Positions 5,106 to 5,254 of a stretch of DNA of 5,254 bases are shown one piece after another. The position numbers and the translations under genes were made by a program. The stretch lies in NCBI GenBank assembly GCA_028685945.1, contig JAQUCZ010000102.1:1-5254 (forward strand). Reading direction: 5' to 3'. The stretch comes from Sulfurimonadaceae bacterium. GTDB taxonomy: Bacteria; Campylobacterota; Campylobacteria; Campylobacterales; Sulfurimonadaceae. Each line of letters opens with the position of its first letter. Position 1 is the stretch's first letter. The notes under the pieces are model-generated. The model was not told the origin of the DNA, searched no databases, and saw only the letters and a list, made by a program, of their open reading frames with translations.

Positions 5106-5177
5106 GATACAACACAGTTCAAAGCAATAGAGATAATCTCTCTACAACTTCTATCTTTCGATACCTTTGTACCATAC

Positions 5178-5206
5178 TTTCATCTTTTTTAAAACTAAGT
5201 TATAAT
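5178..5206 (+). promoter_or_regulatory. Promoter of the gene at the right edge
   Basis: A perfect TATAAT (5201-5206) is preceded by a T-rich block (TTTTTT at 5185-5190); TTTCAT at 5178-5183 occupies the -35 position with 17-base spacing. CTAAGTT (5195-5201), the same heptamer found inverted at the hsrA promoter, runs into the -10. The expected leader is about 20 bases to the ATG at 5235. Confidence 0.7.
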
Positions 5207-5234
5207 TCAGCCTATCTTTTATCGAGGTTATGGC

Positions 5235-5254
5235 ATGTTTTCTAAAAGAAGTAT
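5235..5254 (+). CDS. Start of an unidentified gene (first six codons)
   Basis: ATG at 5235 opens a frame reading MFSKRS before the window ends. GAGG (5224-5227) lies seven bases upstream, a good spacing. A second ATG at 5230 (frame MACFLKEV) is only two bases from GAGG and is less likely. A strong promoter sits about 30 bases upstream. Too little is present to name the product. Confidence 0.5.

Larger units (their letters stand above)
4956..5200. other. Non-coding, hairpin-dense region after hsrA
   Basis: About 245 bases hold no convincing gene but at least five inverted repeats: an outer pair 4967-4978/5027-5038, the AAGCG stem near 4984-4996, TTTTTGC/GCAAAAA at 4995-5011, AGGGAC/GTCCCT at 5041-5056, CCCGCATC/GATGCGGG at 5074-5095, and AGAGA/TCTCT at 5129-5141. 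TACAAC recurs at 5056, 5108 and 5143. The density of pairing is far above that of the other gaps here. Plausible readings are an hsrA terminator plus a non-autonomous mobile element remnant, or a structured RNA. The only overlapping small frame (4998-5192, 64 codons) has no ribosome binding site and resembles nothing I know. Confidence 0.7.

Noticed and set aside
4998..5192. 64-codon plus-strand frame in the region after hsrA.
   Set aside because: There is no Shine-Dalgarno before its ATG, it runs through several strong hairpins, and the product resembles nothing known.

Overview
The window looks like chromosomal DNA of a Campylobacterota (epsilonproteobacterial) organism. The response regulator at 4281-4955 carries the very conserved C-terminal half of the HsrA/CosR family. 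That family, the plsY-folB-hsrA gene order, the T-rich promoters with good -10 boxes and weak -35 boxes, and the NadA/NadC sequences all fit the group. The moderate base composition (by eye mid-40s % G+C) suggests a free-living Sulfuricurvum/Sulfurimonas-like member rather than Campylobacter or Helicobacter; the genus is only a guess.

Layout. From 1 to 3075 everything reads on the minus strand, in transcription order nadA - nadC - flhB - (partial DHH-like gene). From 3236 to 4955 everything reads on the plus strand: plsY - folB - hsrA. The two sets diverge from a 160-base promoter region (3076-3235). nadA and nadC overlap by ATGA, and plsY and folB overlap by TGATG, so both pairs are probably translationally coupled. 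NadA and NadC catalyse consecutive steps of de novo NAD synthesis. FlhB is a flagellar type III export switch protein that appears to share the nad transcript. PlsY (phospholipid synthesis) and FolB (folate synthesis) precede the master response regulator hsrA, which has its own A-tract-rich promoter.

The least ordinary part is 4956-5234. This is about 280 bases without a convincing complete gene, packed with inverted repeats. They include a stem capped by the extra-stable GCGAAGC mini-hairpin, a 12-base imperfect outer inverted repeat, and an 8-bp G+C-rich hairpin whose surroundings resemble a right end of IS200/IS605-type elements. The stretch ends in a promoter and the first codons of a further plus-strand gene.

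Points worth a second look: (1) the first 39 residues of the minus-strand gene at the left edge look like a DHH phosphoesterase N-terminus in which the motif His and first Asp are replaced; (2) the hsrA orthologue keeps the canonical phospho-acceptor aspartate, unlike the atypical H. pylori protein; (3) the sequence CTAAGTTWWAA occurs twice, inverted, at the hsrA promoter and again on the -10 box of the next promoter; (4) there is a perfect 10-bp hairpin between nadC and flhB with no terminator tail; (5) the hairpin cluster after hsrA is a candidate MITE or structured RNA. I see no clearly new multi-gene system in the window.
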